Source: Cryptomeria japonica (Eukaryota > Streptophyta > Pinopsida > Cupressales > Cupressaceae). Taken from it: a DNA stretch of 64,000 nt. Below are positions 34,467 through 44,771 of this stretch, piece by piece (the first letter of the stretch is position 1; every line of letters starts with the position of its first letter). The DNA is taken from the NCBI RefSeq assembly GCF_030272615.1, contig NC_081405.1, forward strand, positions 646,724,920 through 646,788,919. Reading direction: 5' to 3'. Made by a program: the position numbers and the translations under genes. The notes beneath the pieces were generated by a model. It was not told the DNA's origin and did not search any database. It saw nothing but the letters and a program-made list of their open reading frames with translations.

Positions 34467-35677
34467 TGAAGAGGGGAAAAATTTAGGCCTAATGGTTAGT
34501 GTATAAACCAAATAAAAACACAAAACAATGCATTCAAATACACAAATAAACCATTATACCTTCACTTCTCACTTCTTCCTCCAATTGAGCTTGATGAAGT
34601 CGAGTGCGCCCATGTGCTCCACTTGATTTGCTCCATGAATAGGGGATGTGTGCATTGCTCCCCACTACACAACAAGATTGGATTGGATTAAAGGATAATT
34701 GTGGATGAGATGGATTGGCTAAATGTGGAATGATTTTGGCATTATGATGATATGGGTGGATGATTGCTAAGCACACTAACTTGATGGATGAAAATGAAGG
34801 GAGGAGATCCCAATTTATAGATTGGAGGAGGCCAAAATGGAGGGACAAGATTGATTTTGAAATGAAGGGTTGAGATTGAAAGAAAGAGTGGGAGAGGATT
34901 GAGAGGACAAGGTGTGGGATTCAAGAGATATGCCATAAAGGCATTTCTTGTCTCCACACCTCTCATGGTACATGGGGAAGAGTTCCCCAAGTACATTGGG
35001 AATAGAAAAAGGAATTAAAAATTCCTTGAAGAAAGGAGAGGAATTAAAAATTCCAAAATAAGAGGATGTGTGGAAAGACTAAATGAGAAAAAGAATTAAG
35101 AATTCCCTGGGAAGAGGATGCATGGGGAGATTCAAAGAATTTGAATTTCCTTGAAAGGATCAAAGTGGGTAGTATGATGAGATGGAAAAGCCATTTATGG
35201 CAAAGAGTTTACTCATCCCTAATGAAGGGATGTGCAAATGATTAAGGGTATTGATTAGGTGGCTTAATGAAGGATTAGAGTGCAAGAGGGAAAGTTAGGA
35301 AGATGTGACATGAGGAGAGAGAATGAGTGAAGGAATATAAAATTGGAGGATAATGATAAGCATGATTAAGGAAGAATTAATTAGGCTAAGTGAGGATTAT
35401 ATGAAGTGATTTGCAGGACTCACATGACTTAAGTTAATTAATTAGAATTAATTAATTAAGAGGAATTTAGAAGAATTAATGATTGAGATGACTTTAACAG
35501 AATGGGGGAATAATTAATTTATTCATATATTAGCTATTGGAATATAGTGATAAAATTAATAAAATTTGATTTTTAATTAATTTTAAGAAGAAAGGAACCC
35601 ACACAATTAAATTAATTAATTATGTGGAGAGGCTTAAATTAACTAAATATTAATTTAATTAATTTTAGGTGTCTACA
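34467..35677 (-). repeat. LTR (5' in element orientation)
   Basis: 1211 bp, starts TGAAGAGGGG and ends GTGTCTACA (plus orientation), followed by the right target copy GTGGT and the resumed PPR frame. Confidence 0.9.
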
Positions 35678-35880
35678 GTGGTCTCGTGGAAGTCCATGAT
35701 CGTATGATATGCACATAATGGATTTGTTGAAAAGGCTTTAGAACTTAAAAAAAATGCAATTGGCAGGTATAAAGCCAAATTCCACAACGTTTGCTAGCAT
35801 CCTCCTTGCCTGTGCCAAAATTGGAGCTATGGAATAGGGTATGGACATCCATAAAACCATAATTGGAGGAATTTTTTTTG
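35678..35880 (+). pseudogene. PPR protein pseudogene, 3' part
   Basis: Directly after the LTR the sequence continues the interrupted PPR motif: VVSWKSMI, HNGFVEKALE, KKMQLAGIKPNSTTF, ILLACAKIGAM and GMDIHK, in two frames and with a stop after GAME. These match the same repeat units in the fragment at 59440-60170. The frame then fades into unrelated sequence. Together with 24383-25146 it is one dead PPR copy. Confidence 0.75.
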
Positions 35881-37475
35881 ATAGATCTACAACTTACAGA
35901 AAATATGGTGTCCATCCTAAGAGTACCACTTTATCTTGCAAATCTTAGAAAATATCAATGCAATAATTATACGTATGCACAATGGAAGGAGCTTGGAGTT
36001 CCAAATGATAGTCAAAAGATACTCATAAGTCTCCTTAAATATAAAGGTTAATAAAGGAACTTTCCTATGATAGTGAGCTCAAAAGGAAAAACTTTGTCAA
36101 AATCCTCTTTTATTCCTCATCAAAAGTTAACACCTTGAAGATATTTTTCAAAAGCATGGTACAATAATTAGCATACTCATGGGTTTCTGTCAAGTTTTCT
36201 ATGGTTTCATGAAAATATTTTTAGGATCTATCATACAATTCCAAGGTCTATGCATTTGCAAAGTATGTATATTCATTTTGCCTCATTTGAGTCTCTCAGA
36301 GAAGGTGTCTCTACCATAAACCTTGTCTCTTGTTATGAGTTGCCAATATATGCATGCTTGGTTAGTGAATGTGGGACTATTGGAGAAAAGTTTTATCAAA
36401 ACCCATAGCAAACCATTAACATTGATTAAGCTTAAAATTGTAGTGAGAAGCTTGTAGACCTATCATCAATCCTAAAGTCTAAAAAATACACGTAGTATAT
36501 GACTGAATGGTCAATGTTAATGCTACATACTAGTGCTAAAAACATATGATAGAGATGTATGATGGTCCTAGTAGCCCTAAATGTCAATGCATAATGGTAA
36601 ACATTGGCTACATTAATAGCAAACAATGGAAAGAAGGTATTGAGGCAATAATGAGTAAAGTAGGTACAATCATAGCTTATCGAGTTATGTTAGTGTTGGC
36701 GGTACATATAAAAATTTCATTCTATATGTCGCCTTATTGAGTCATGTCCCCATCTGGTCCTTTGGTTGCATTGTGTGCTTTGAATTCCCCATGTAATCCA
36801 GTCTTCATTGTTTTCTTTGTTTCACTGTGTTGAACTTGAACCTTAAACTTGAACCTTTTAGGTTCAAGGTTCAAAGTTCAATGGGCGTCGTATTAAAATT
36901 TTTTCCTCCCGTGTGGCCTTAAGTCTTCTTTAGTTTTTGTCGGTGTTTAGCATTGGTTGCCCTTGAACTTGAACCTTTTAGGTTCAAGGTTCAAAGTTCA
37001 ATATTTGTCATGTTTATGTTTTTGCGTTGCGGTTGTTCCTCAAGGTTCAGAGTTCGACGTTTTGATTTCTTGGAAATCATGTGACTTTTTATGAGGTGGC
37101 GGCATGGATTTTAAGATATGAAGTGACTTGTTATTAAATGCATGCTCAATCGCGATCATTTCAGAGTGATGTCGCAAGAGTGAAGAGTAATGATGACAAT
37201 TTGTGGTAATCATGGGTAAGATTTTCTCGGCTTTTTAAATTGAGCAGTTGTCTTGTCGAGATTGTCATTTGTGAATAAGTTTTAAGAAGTTTTTGGAGCG
37301 GGAAGAAAATAGACTGCGACAGGGGTTTTGCAGATGACAGAGGAAGGTATGTTCAACGACTTTCCTAATTGCTACAATTTTTAGAAAAAGATTTGGGTAT
37401 TTTGTTTAGATGTTTGTTTCCATTTTACCTTTCCTTCTTTGTCTAGGTTGATTGGGGAAAGATCATGAGTTAAGC
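35881..37475. other. Noncoding stretch with palindromic TTGAACTTGAACC clusters
   Basis: No supported gene to 36829. Two inverted-repeat clusters, 36830-36881 and 36961-37001, each have stem CTTGAACC/GGTTCAAG around TTTTA with flanking AAGTTCAA arms; a degenerate third copy lies near 37033-37050. 37346-37446 looks like an intron of the following transcript (GAAG|GTATGTTC donor, TTTGTCTAG|GTTGATTGG acceptor), though joining the two sides does not extend the ORF. Confidence 0.5.
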
Positions 37476-40332
37476 ATGAGGCCTACTCTGCCTAAATTAA
37501 TGAACTCTTCTTCCCTTGTAAGTTCCTTACCAGAGTCAGGTGATACAGCCTTAGTTCAATTAGATTTAGATGTTTTTTTAGAAAGAGTAAGGAACCCAGC
37601 AGCTGATTCTATGATGAAAGACATTGTACAAAGTGGTTTATTGGAAGCAGCCACATTTCCCACAACTTCCCCTTGTCCAGAGTTGGTTTTAGAGTGTATG
37701 AATCATTATGATAAAGCTAACAGATGCATTAGGAAAAATAATGGTGAGGTTTTGTTGTCCATTGATAGACAGACAGTAATGGTTGCCATGGGTATCCCAC
37801 ATCGAGAACCCTATGAGGATTGGACTATTGGAAAGTCTTATGGAGTTTATTCTGAGAAAAAGCAGTATTACAGAACCGTTATTGCACGAAATTGGCTTTT
37901 GAGGTTTCAAAAGGGCGGTTCAAGGTTACCAAGACCATTAACCCGAGAGCATTTGATTCCTGGAATCAGGGATTTGGTAATAATGTTGAGCAGGGTTAGG
38001 GGAAATTCACACTCCTTCTATTGGGAAGACTGGATGTATTTCTTCATCCAGGTCACTCTTGACAAAAACTGGTTCATTGACTGGGGAACCGTTATTGCAG
38101 AAAGGTTGCATGAGGGTTTGAGTAATTACCTTGGGATGTCAAATTTCTATATGTCTTCATATCTGTTATATATGATAGCTTGTGTGAGGGAGTGGCCTGG
38201 ACTATTCCATGCAAAATGTGTTCAAGATATTAAAATTTATGAGTATCACCCCCATTTGACCCAAAAAGGACATGTTGATAATTACCTTCGCTAGAATGAC
38301 ATTTTTGCTGGGAGGTTGACTTTTGAGTTACGAGATCACTTGCATAGGAGAATGTCTGCAGAAGCGGTTGAACTAATTAACATCTATGGTAGTTTCTTTA
38401 CACAATTTAATCACTTCACTTACATAAGGGTTGGAGGTTTTAAAGGTGAGCCCTTTAGGCTACCTAGATATGTTTTAGACTCCTATGTTTTGATTGAAGT
38501 TTCCAGGAAGTTAGCCTATGTTGCAAAGGATTATGGTGAAGATTCTGGCACAAGTGGAATTTTTCCTATCGATTTAGGCCATTACAGTTGTAGGTATGTT
38601 TCTGATGCATTAAATCTTGAGTTAGAATTTAAGAGATTTCATTTGAAAACCTTTGTGAAAAGAGATAATTTTGACAGTAAAGGTTTTATTGCCCAGTATG
38701 TAAAAAAGATAATGCCTGATCAACATGTGCCCCAGTTGGAGGATTATTGGGAAGACTGCCCAGATGAGTTTGAAGTGAGAAAGAGGAGTTGGTCCAGGCT
38801 AACTTTGAAATAGATTCATGACATGAAATTGCAAATGGATACCTCTGGTGTCACTATTGATAATGAAGATGTACTGGATCCAGAATTCATGAGACGGGTA
38901 CACAATGAACCCCTTCCAAAAGTTGACTGGAGTAGAAAGATGGAAGATAGCATACAGGCACTCACTTTCAGTATAATTCGCAGAACAAAGAATTGGCTTA
39001 GGAGTTGTAGATTTCATCCAGCGAAAGCAACCAGTTCAAGAAACAAAAATGGAAAAAGGAAGATTGCGAGAAAAACCACTGTTTTAACTAACATCCCTGT
39101 TTCTATTGTAGGAAAGAAGCAGGCTAAGATTAAAGAAGAAAAACTTGACTCTGAAGCTACACATTCCATTGGTGGCCGAGTGACCAGGTCAAGATACAAG
39201 AAGAATTTTTCAGCCACCTGCTGCTCATCTCATTCTTGATTTGGACACAGAGGAAGTACAGGGAAATATGGCAACCCCTGTTTCTGATGCTAACAAGGTC
39301 TTAACCGATTCAGATGCTACTATCCAGGATTCACAGGTGCTTGATATTCGGTCTAACACAAACAATGCTACATTGCCACCTTTAGAAGGGCCTTCCCCCA
39401 TGCAATCTAAGGAACTGACTCTGGCTCCTAAATGGTTAAGTGATTCAATTACCAAGAAAAGAAATGTGGTGCCTATTTTGGTGTCGATGGAAGATGCTGT
39501 GAGCAAATGCCTGGGAAGATCCACAAAGCCTAAGTGGCTAAAAATGGAGACCATGATTGGTTTTGATGAAGGCACAAAACATTGGACTGCAGACATTGCT
39601 AAACCTACATCTGATAAGGATGCTGCCACCGCTTTAGAGGCTGATTATACTATTGAGCGAGTTGATTTGGGGGTAGGAAAAAGAGCAGTTGATGTGAAAC
39701 ATTTGGAGACTTCGACCAAAAGGATTATCTCCCACACTTGGAAGGATGAAAAGGATAAGGCAGAGTTGAAGCAGAATTTAATGCAAATGGCTAAATACAT
39801 TCATGCTCTGCAGAACAGTCCACTGCCATTGTCCCAAAGCTCTGTTCCCTTTAGTTCAAAATCCCCTGGTAATCAGAAGTTCTTTGATGAGGTTCAACAA
39901 AACAAGATGATTGCAGAGATTTTCTCTGAGTGGCTCACATCGATTGTGCATCAAGGAACCAATTACATATCCGATTTAGTTCAAATTTTCAAAGATGCTA
40001 ATGAAGTTACCAAGGAATTGGATGCCGACTTAATCTCGTGGCATAAAGAAAAGACTAAATTGGTGGTGATTTCAAAGCAAATGCGCGACATTCAACACTA
40101 TGGCTTGATGAATTTTCTTGCCGAAAGACAAGTGCCATGGTTAAATGAAGATATAATGTTTATATGCAAAGAAAGCATAGAGTGGCGCAACCAAATCATC
40201 GAACAAGGTCATAGTGAATCCGACAGTCTACGAGGCGAACTAACAACCTTGAGAACGACCATGCAAAAGGATTTGCGCTGCGTAGATGTCCAGTTGCTTA
40301 AGGAGGATAGCCAGACTTTGGAAGATACATAA
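37476..40332 (+). pseudogene. Large unrecognised plant ORF (retroelement- or PMD-like), three disabling changes
   Basis: One frame runs from ATG 37476 (MRPTLPKL) to 39239 with in-frame TAGs at 38292-38294 and 38811-38813; a frameshift near 39240 then leads into a 363-codon frame ending at 40330-40332. Combined length would be about 940 residues. The first 450 residues are globular, rich in Trp/Tyr/Phe (DWMYFFIQVTLDKNWF, GGFKGEPFRLPRYVLD). A Lys/Arg-rich linker follows (about 39000-39200), then a helical, charged, probably coiled-coil C-terminus. The layout (globular part with a GIPHREPYEDW-like motif, charged tail) recalls plant mobile domain or 'putative plant transposon protein' families and the extra ORF at 1631-6283, but no catalytic motif is identifiable. 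Whether it is a host gene relic or an element gene is open. Confidence 0.55.
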
Positions 40333-43300
40333 GAAATGATCAATCAATTCAACAACCACATTAAACAAATTAAAGTGGAGAAATCCTTGGCTATGGAAGA
40401 TTTTACGAAGATTTCCAAAGTGGAGTCAATGCTCACAATTTGCTTGGATCACTTGGATTCGCACAGAGACAAAGTATAGATGGTGAAGAGGAAGAAACAA
40501 CTCTGGAAGCAAAGGGTAATACACATTAGCCTGCCACATGTAACAGTAATTTAGGAGTTCTCAAAGGTTCTTTGAGAGTGGAGTGTGGCAAAAGCGGTTA
40601 TGGTGTCTGTCCAAAATAACAACCCGGGCAATCCAACTGAGACATAATCGATAGCATGACTAGCATTGCTGGCAGTTGTTTGCCAGCGAGTCTAGTTGTT
40701 TCTTAGTTTCAGTTATGCAGTTAGGGTAGTTTCTCATTAATTCTTTCAAGTTAATTTTACCTTTGGTTAAAACTATTGGTCTGGTGACCTATTTATAAGT
40801 TTTGTAATGACTTTGATTGGGTTCACTAAGTTTTTGAAAAACTATCTCTTTAATTTTGCTGAAAGACTTTGTGTATGTGGAAGGTTGATGATCATCTATG
40901 AATGAAAATCAAAATAACAGTTATCTTTGACTTCGAATCTGTGTGTTTGATGTTTGAAATTTGATTTATGTGAGAATTGATTTCAAGAAAGGATCTATTA
41001 TAGCTTTCTATGTGTGCATAAAATTATTAGTGAAATTCATCTTTTAAGCTTTTCATTTTGTTTTAGTGTACATGTGAAGTCTGTCGGCTTTATACAAAGA
41101 GTTATATATGAATCGATGCTTGTGTTCATTTGGTGTTGACTCGTGAATACAATTACCTTTCTATGCTTTCTGGTGAAAAGTATAATATTAGTTGTGTGTA
41201 ATTTGGAGCTGATTGAATATCTGTTAGAGGGAGTTGTACCTTAATTCAGAGGTTAATCAATATAATGATTTTCCAACTGATTGGTGAAATTTGTCTTTCA
41301 TTTCTTGGGCTAAAGAGTATAAAAATTAAATAAATTGTGAGAGACAAATTTGTTTACCAACAATTAGAGGATACATTGAATTTATAACCAAGTCACCATG
41401 GTATGGAGTGTTACAGAGCAAAGACAATAGAGTGGTTCCTTACAACAAGGAGATAAAATAAGACTATTTATTGCCATGAAGTCTTTGGTACAATAAATAA
41501 ACATTAGGATTAACATGAGATAGAAGCATCCTAGATTAGGGTAGAGCAAGTTACAAATAGAAAAGCAAATGGAAATAATAGAAGTATTTCCTAGGCTTGT
41601 GAAGAGCAAAAGATGACAATGTATTGTCAAGGAGACTTACCACAAACATGGTAGGGTTCATACATACTAATGACAACTCTTATGATAATAATGGAAGATA
41701 ATGACAGATCTCAAATCATATGGATTGTGTTGATAGCTGGCAAGATAGGAGTCATCAACAATGTAAAGATGATAGTGCTCGATACATAGCAAGCAAGTGA
41801 GATGATAGTAAGGTAGGTCATGATTCATCCAATGGATAGAGTCTCAAAATCATAGATGAGGATTTCACGAGAATAGTTATCACGCTATAAGGAGATTGAT
41901 ATTAGTGCCAAGATGGGTAAAATGACAAACATATAGACAAGAGAAGATCACAGTGTTGCATGACTATTAAGACTACAAGAAGGCTATGCACAAGACTTCT
42001 TAAGTGACAGATCAAGGATAGAGTTAAATAAATGACAAACATATAGACAAGAGAAGATACTAGTATTGCATGACTGTTAAGACTACAATAAGGTTATGCA
42101 CAAGACTTCCTAAGTGACAAGTCAAGGACAAAGTCAAATAAATGGCAGTTAGTTGAAAGCAATGTAGAATAAACATAAAGTTTGAGAGACACAAAGGTGA
42201 TACTAAGAAAAAATCCTTAAATAAGAAGTGATCACAAAGGATACAATATACTTTGTTGTATACTATAAAAGCCTTCTCAAAATCTTCATTAAACCCTTAG
42301 TGCAATTGATAATGAGTCATGAAGGTTTTTAATATGAAAGTATTCAAGCCTAAGAGAAGGAATAAAAGCACATGCCAAACATGAACTATGTGAATTGACA
42401 AAAATGCATAAGAACTCAATTATATTCATGTTGAGACAAAATGAAAGTAATGAAAGGGAGGGAAAAAAATTACAAGGCAAAGGCTATAAGGGCATTGCTA
42501 AATAAGCTTGTAGATCAAATGTGACAACAATAAAGATATTTTGTGACAAGTATGCATGGTCCTATGACAGTAATATGAGACAAAGATAAGTTAGACAATC
42601 CTAAGCAAGCTAGAAGACAATTATGAAGAGAGGGAAAACTAGAAGTATGAAAGATGAAAGTGCTAGGAATAGTATAGGGAACACTGCTAGCAGAGCTCTC
42701 TTTGGACAAACATAGATGCACATAAGAGGTTAGAGCATAATGAGACCTCATGAAAAGTGAAAAGGTGGTAGATAATAAGGTCTACTGATCTTTTTTCATA
42801 CTTCTAAAGGTATGCATGCCAAGAACTAGATTTCAACTGGTCACACAAGGAATTTCACTCCTCTGCTCTACTAATTGAGAGATCTCGATTGTTCCCCTAT
42901 GCATCATACTAGCACAATAACCAAACTCCTGTCAACTAAAAAACAAAAAAGGTAAAAGACAACACTTGGAAGAGTAGACTTCTTATCCAATTTGAAGAGC
43001 TTAAGTTGTCATTGGAGCCATGATGAGGTTTGTATCTAAATTAACAATGAAAAGGTTGATAGTGGACAAAGTTGAGATGACATTCAAAAAAGCTTTGAGG
43101 ACTTATATTCTAGAGACAGATCATGAAGCTTGAAACCTTTGCCAAGAAACCGTAAATGACAATTAAACAAAAAACCTTGTAAATAGGACATTATGTGCAA
43201 CCAACAACAAATCTACTCAATGCAATCAATATCTTAAGTTAATCTTCTTCATACATTGTAAAAACATTTTGTATTACAAAAACATTTTGCATAGCTTGCT

Positions 43301-44149
43301 GATTTAAATTATAAATTGCACTCATTCATATTCAGTTCTTCTCCATATTTCAAGGTCAACATTATATATTGATTTACACATATTTTCATGTAATACATAA
43401 CTCTCTTTGTATATTCCTAAATTGAATTATATATTTTTGTTTCAAAGAAATAGATAAATAGAGATGTATCTCATTTTTCCAAAAAATACTTTGGTCCTTC
43501 TGATTGTTCTTAGAGGAACTATTGTGTTTGACATGCATTCCTTTTATAAAAATAAGAACAATCACATCTTAAGAAAAACAATGAGGAGCAAGGTATTTGT
43601 TTAAAAATTTAGGATAGGATGTTCTTCTTATTTTATTATTTGATATTAATTTTTTTTCCATTTGTTATACATCTTTTTATGAAGACATCACTAATCATGG
43701 ATTGTGACATTTAAATAATTATTTTTAACATACTTTTACTTTTAATTGAAATTTTGTTTAAAATTGATTTCAACATTTAATAATTATTTTAACATACTTT
43801 TACTTTTAATTAGAATTTTGTTTGAAATTGTAATATATTTCTATTTTCTTAATCTTCTATGAAATTATAAATTATTACCATTTTAATAATATTTCATTTA
43901 TTTAGAAATTGTGATATATTTATACTTATACAATTCTCAATTATAAAATAATCACAATTATAAACATAATAAAAAACAATATACCTCTATCATATAATAA
44001 CTTACAAATATTTTTATATCAACATAACCCAAACTAATATTGTCCTAACCATTGCACCTCATTTAGGTGGAAGCGCTGGTTAAAATTTAAACCCAAAGAG
44101 TTGTTTAAGCTTACTACTTTAGCTGCACTTCAAAGTCCACGGGAATGAA
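40333..44149. other. AT-rich intergenic region with small tandem duplications
   Basis: The C-terminal helix of the preceding ORF continues past its stop to about 40480. A 100-bp doublet (AATGACAAACATATAG at 41931 and 42031) and a 63-bp doublet (AACATACTTTTACTTT at 43728 and 43791) are clear. Around 41370-42780 the plus strand is purine-rich without coding potential on either strand. No gene seen. Confidence 0.5.
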
Positions 44150-44187
44150 TTAGGGTTTTCACAGTTTAACCTGGCGCTTTAGGGTTT
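44150..44187 (+). promoter_or_regulatory. Two telo-box motifs upstream of the CGR1-like gene
   Basis: TTAGGGTTT (complement of the plant telo-box AAACCCTAA) occurs at 44150-44158 and 44179-44187, 40-80 bases before the ATG. Telo-boxes are common in promoters or 5' leaders of plant ribosome-biogenesis and translation genes, which fits the product. Further TTAGGGTTT copies at 44486-44494 and TTTAGGGTTT near 44789 lie within and after the gene. Confidence 0.6.
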
Positions 44188-44228
44188 TTATTGACGTTTA
44201 GCCTTGGAGATACTCGGTTGCAGGTTTA

Positions 44229-44771
44229 ATGGCGTGCACGTTGGATTTCAGGCGCCTAGACGAAGGTCTCGGCGGCGAAAGAAACAAGCGAAAACGATCA
44301 TCGGAAGAAGACCAGCATAGCAATGAAATTCCGATGGAAATAGAGCAACCCTCGGCCAAGCGTGCCGCTATAACAGTCGAAGGCCAAGACAAACCAGTGT
44401 ACGGAAAACCCACATACGACGGCGTTATTGCAGGTAAGGTCTCCGGCCGCAAATGGAAGCAGCCAAAGCAGACGCGTGCATCTGCAATTAGGGTTTCTCA
44501 CAAGCGCTCCACGTTTGAAGAGAGGGCGAAGCTTAAACAAATCAAGAAGGCTCACCAGGAGACGATTAATGATCTCAAGGAACAGATTAGGTCTAATAAG
44601 GCTGAAAAGAGGAAACTTAGGGAGGAGAGGGAGAAGAAGAAGAAAGAGAATGTGTTAAAGTCGGGGATGAAGTTGCAGAAGATTACTAATCCTAAGACAT
44701 TGAAGAAGTTGTCCAAGTCTAAGAAGAAGAAGCAGCTTATGGTGGTGCCGGACGAAGTTATGCGGAAATAG
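44229..44771 (+). CDS. CGR1/CCDC86-type rRNA-processing protein
   Basis: An uninterrupted 180-codon frame from ATG 44229 to TAG 44769-44771. The N-terminus (1-70) is variable and has a basic KRKRSSEED stretch. From about residue 72 it carries the Cgr1-family hallmark GRKWKQPKQTRAS, then SHKRSTFEERAKLKQIKKA, a long Lys/Glu/Arg coiled coil (DLKEQIRSNKAEKRKLREEREKK in register), and a basic tail with KSGMKLQKITNPK and TLKKLSKSKKKKQL. Cgr1 in yeast acts in the nucleolus in 60S pre-rRNA processing; CCDC86 is the animal relative. Length and single exon suit the family. Base composition is clearly more GC-rich than the surroundings. This is the one gene in the window that appears intact and under selection. 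Confidence 0.85.
   Translation: MACTLDFRRLDEGLGGERNKRKRSSEEDQHSNEIPMEIEQPSAKRAAITVEGQDKPVYGKPTYDGVIAGKVSGRKWKQPKQTRASAIRVSHKRSTFEERAKLKQIKKAHQETINDLKEQIRSNKAEKRKLREEREKKKKENVLKSGMKLQKITNPKTLKKLSKSKKKKQLMVVPDEVMRK

Larger units (their letters stand above)
25147..35677 (-). mobile_element. 10.5-kb pol-less LTR retrotransposon (LARD-like), minus strand
   Basis: LTRs at 25147-26341 and 34467-35677 (about 1.2 kb each) match throughout. On the minus strand the LTR starts TGTAGACACCTAAAATT and ends CCTCTTCA. A polypurine tract AAAGAGGGGCAAAA (complement at 26342-26356) precedes the left-hand LTR, and a primer-site-like TGGCACACCCGGTGGGAC (complement at 34446-34463) follows the right-hand one, fixing the orientation. 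Flanks ATGGT (25142-25146) and GTGGT (35678-35682) are a TSD with one transition. The 8.1-kb interior is purine-rich on the plus strand (GGAT-rich) and encodes only Pro/Ser/His-rich low-complexity frames on the minus strand; no pol domain is visible. Confidence 0.88.

Noticed and set aside
37346-37446. Coding intron joining an upstream ATG (37333) to the large ORF
   Set aside because: Splice signals look good but splicing creates an immediate stop, so at most it is a 5' leader intron.
39225-39629. 134-codon minus-strand frame
   Set aside because: Antisense to the 363-codon C-terminal part of the large ORF.
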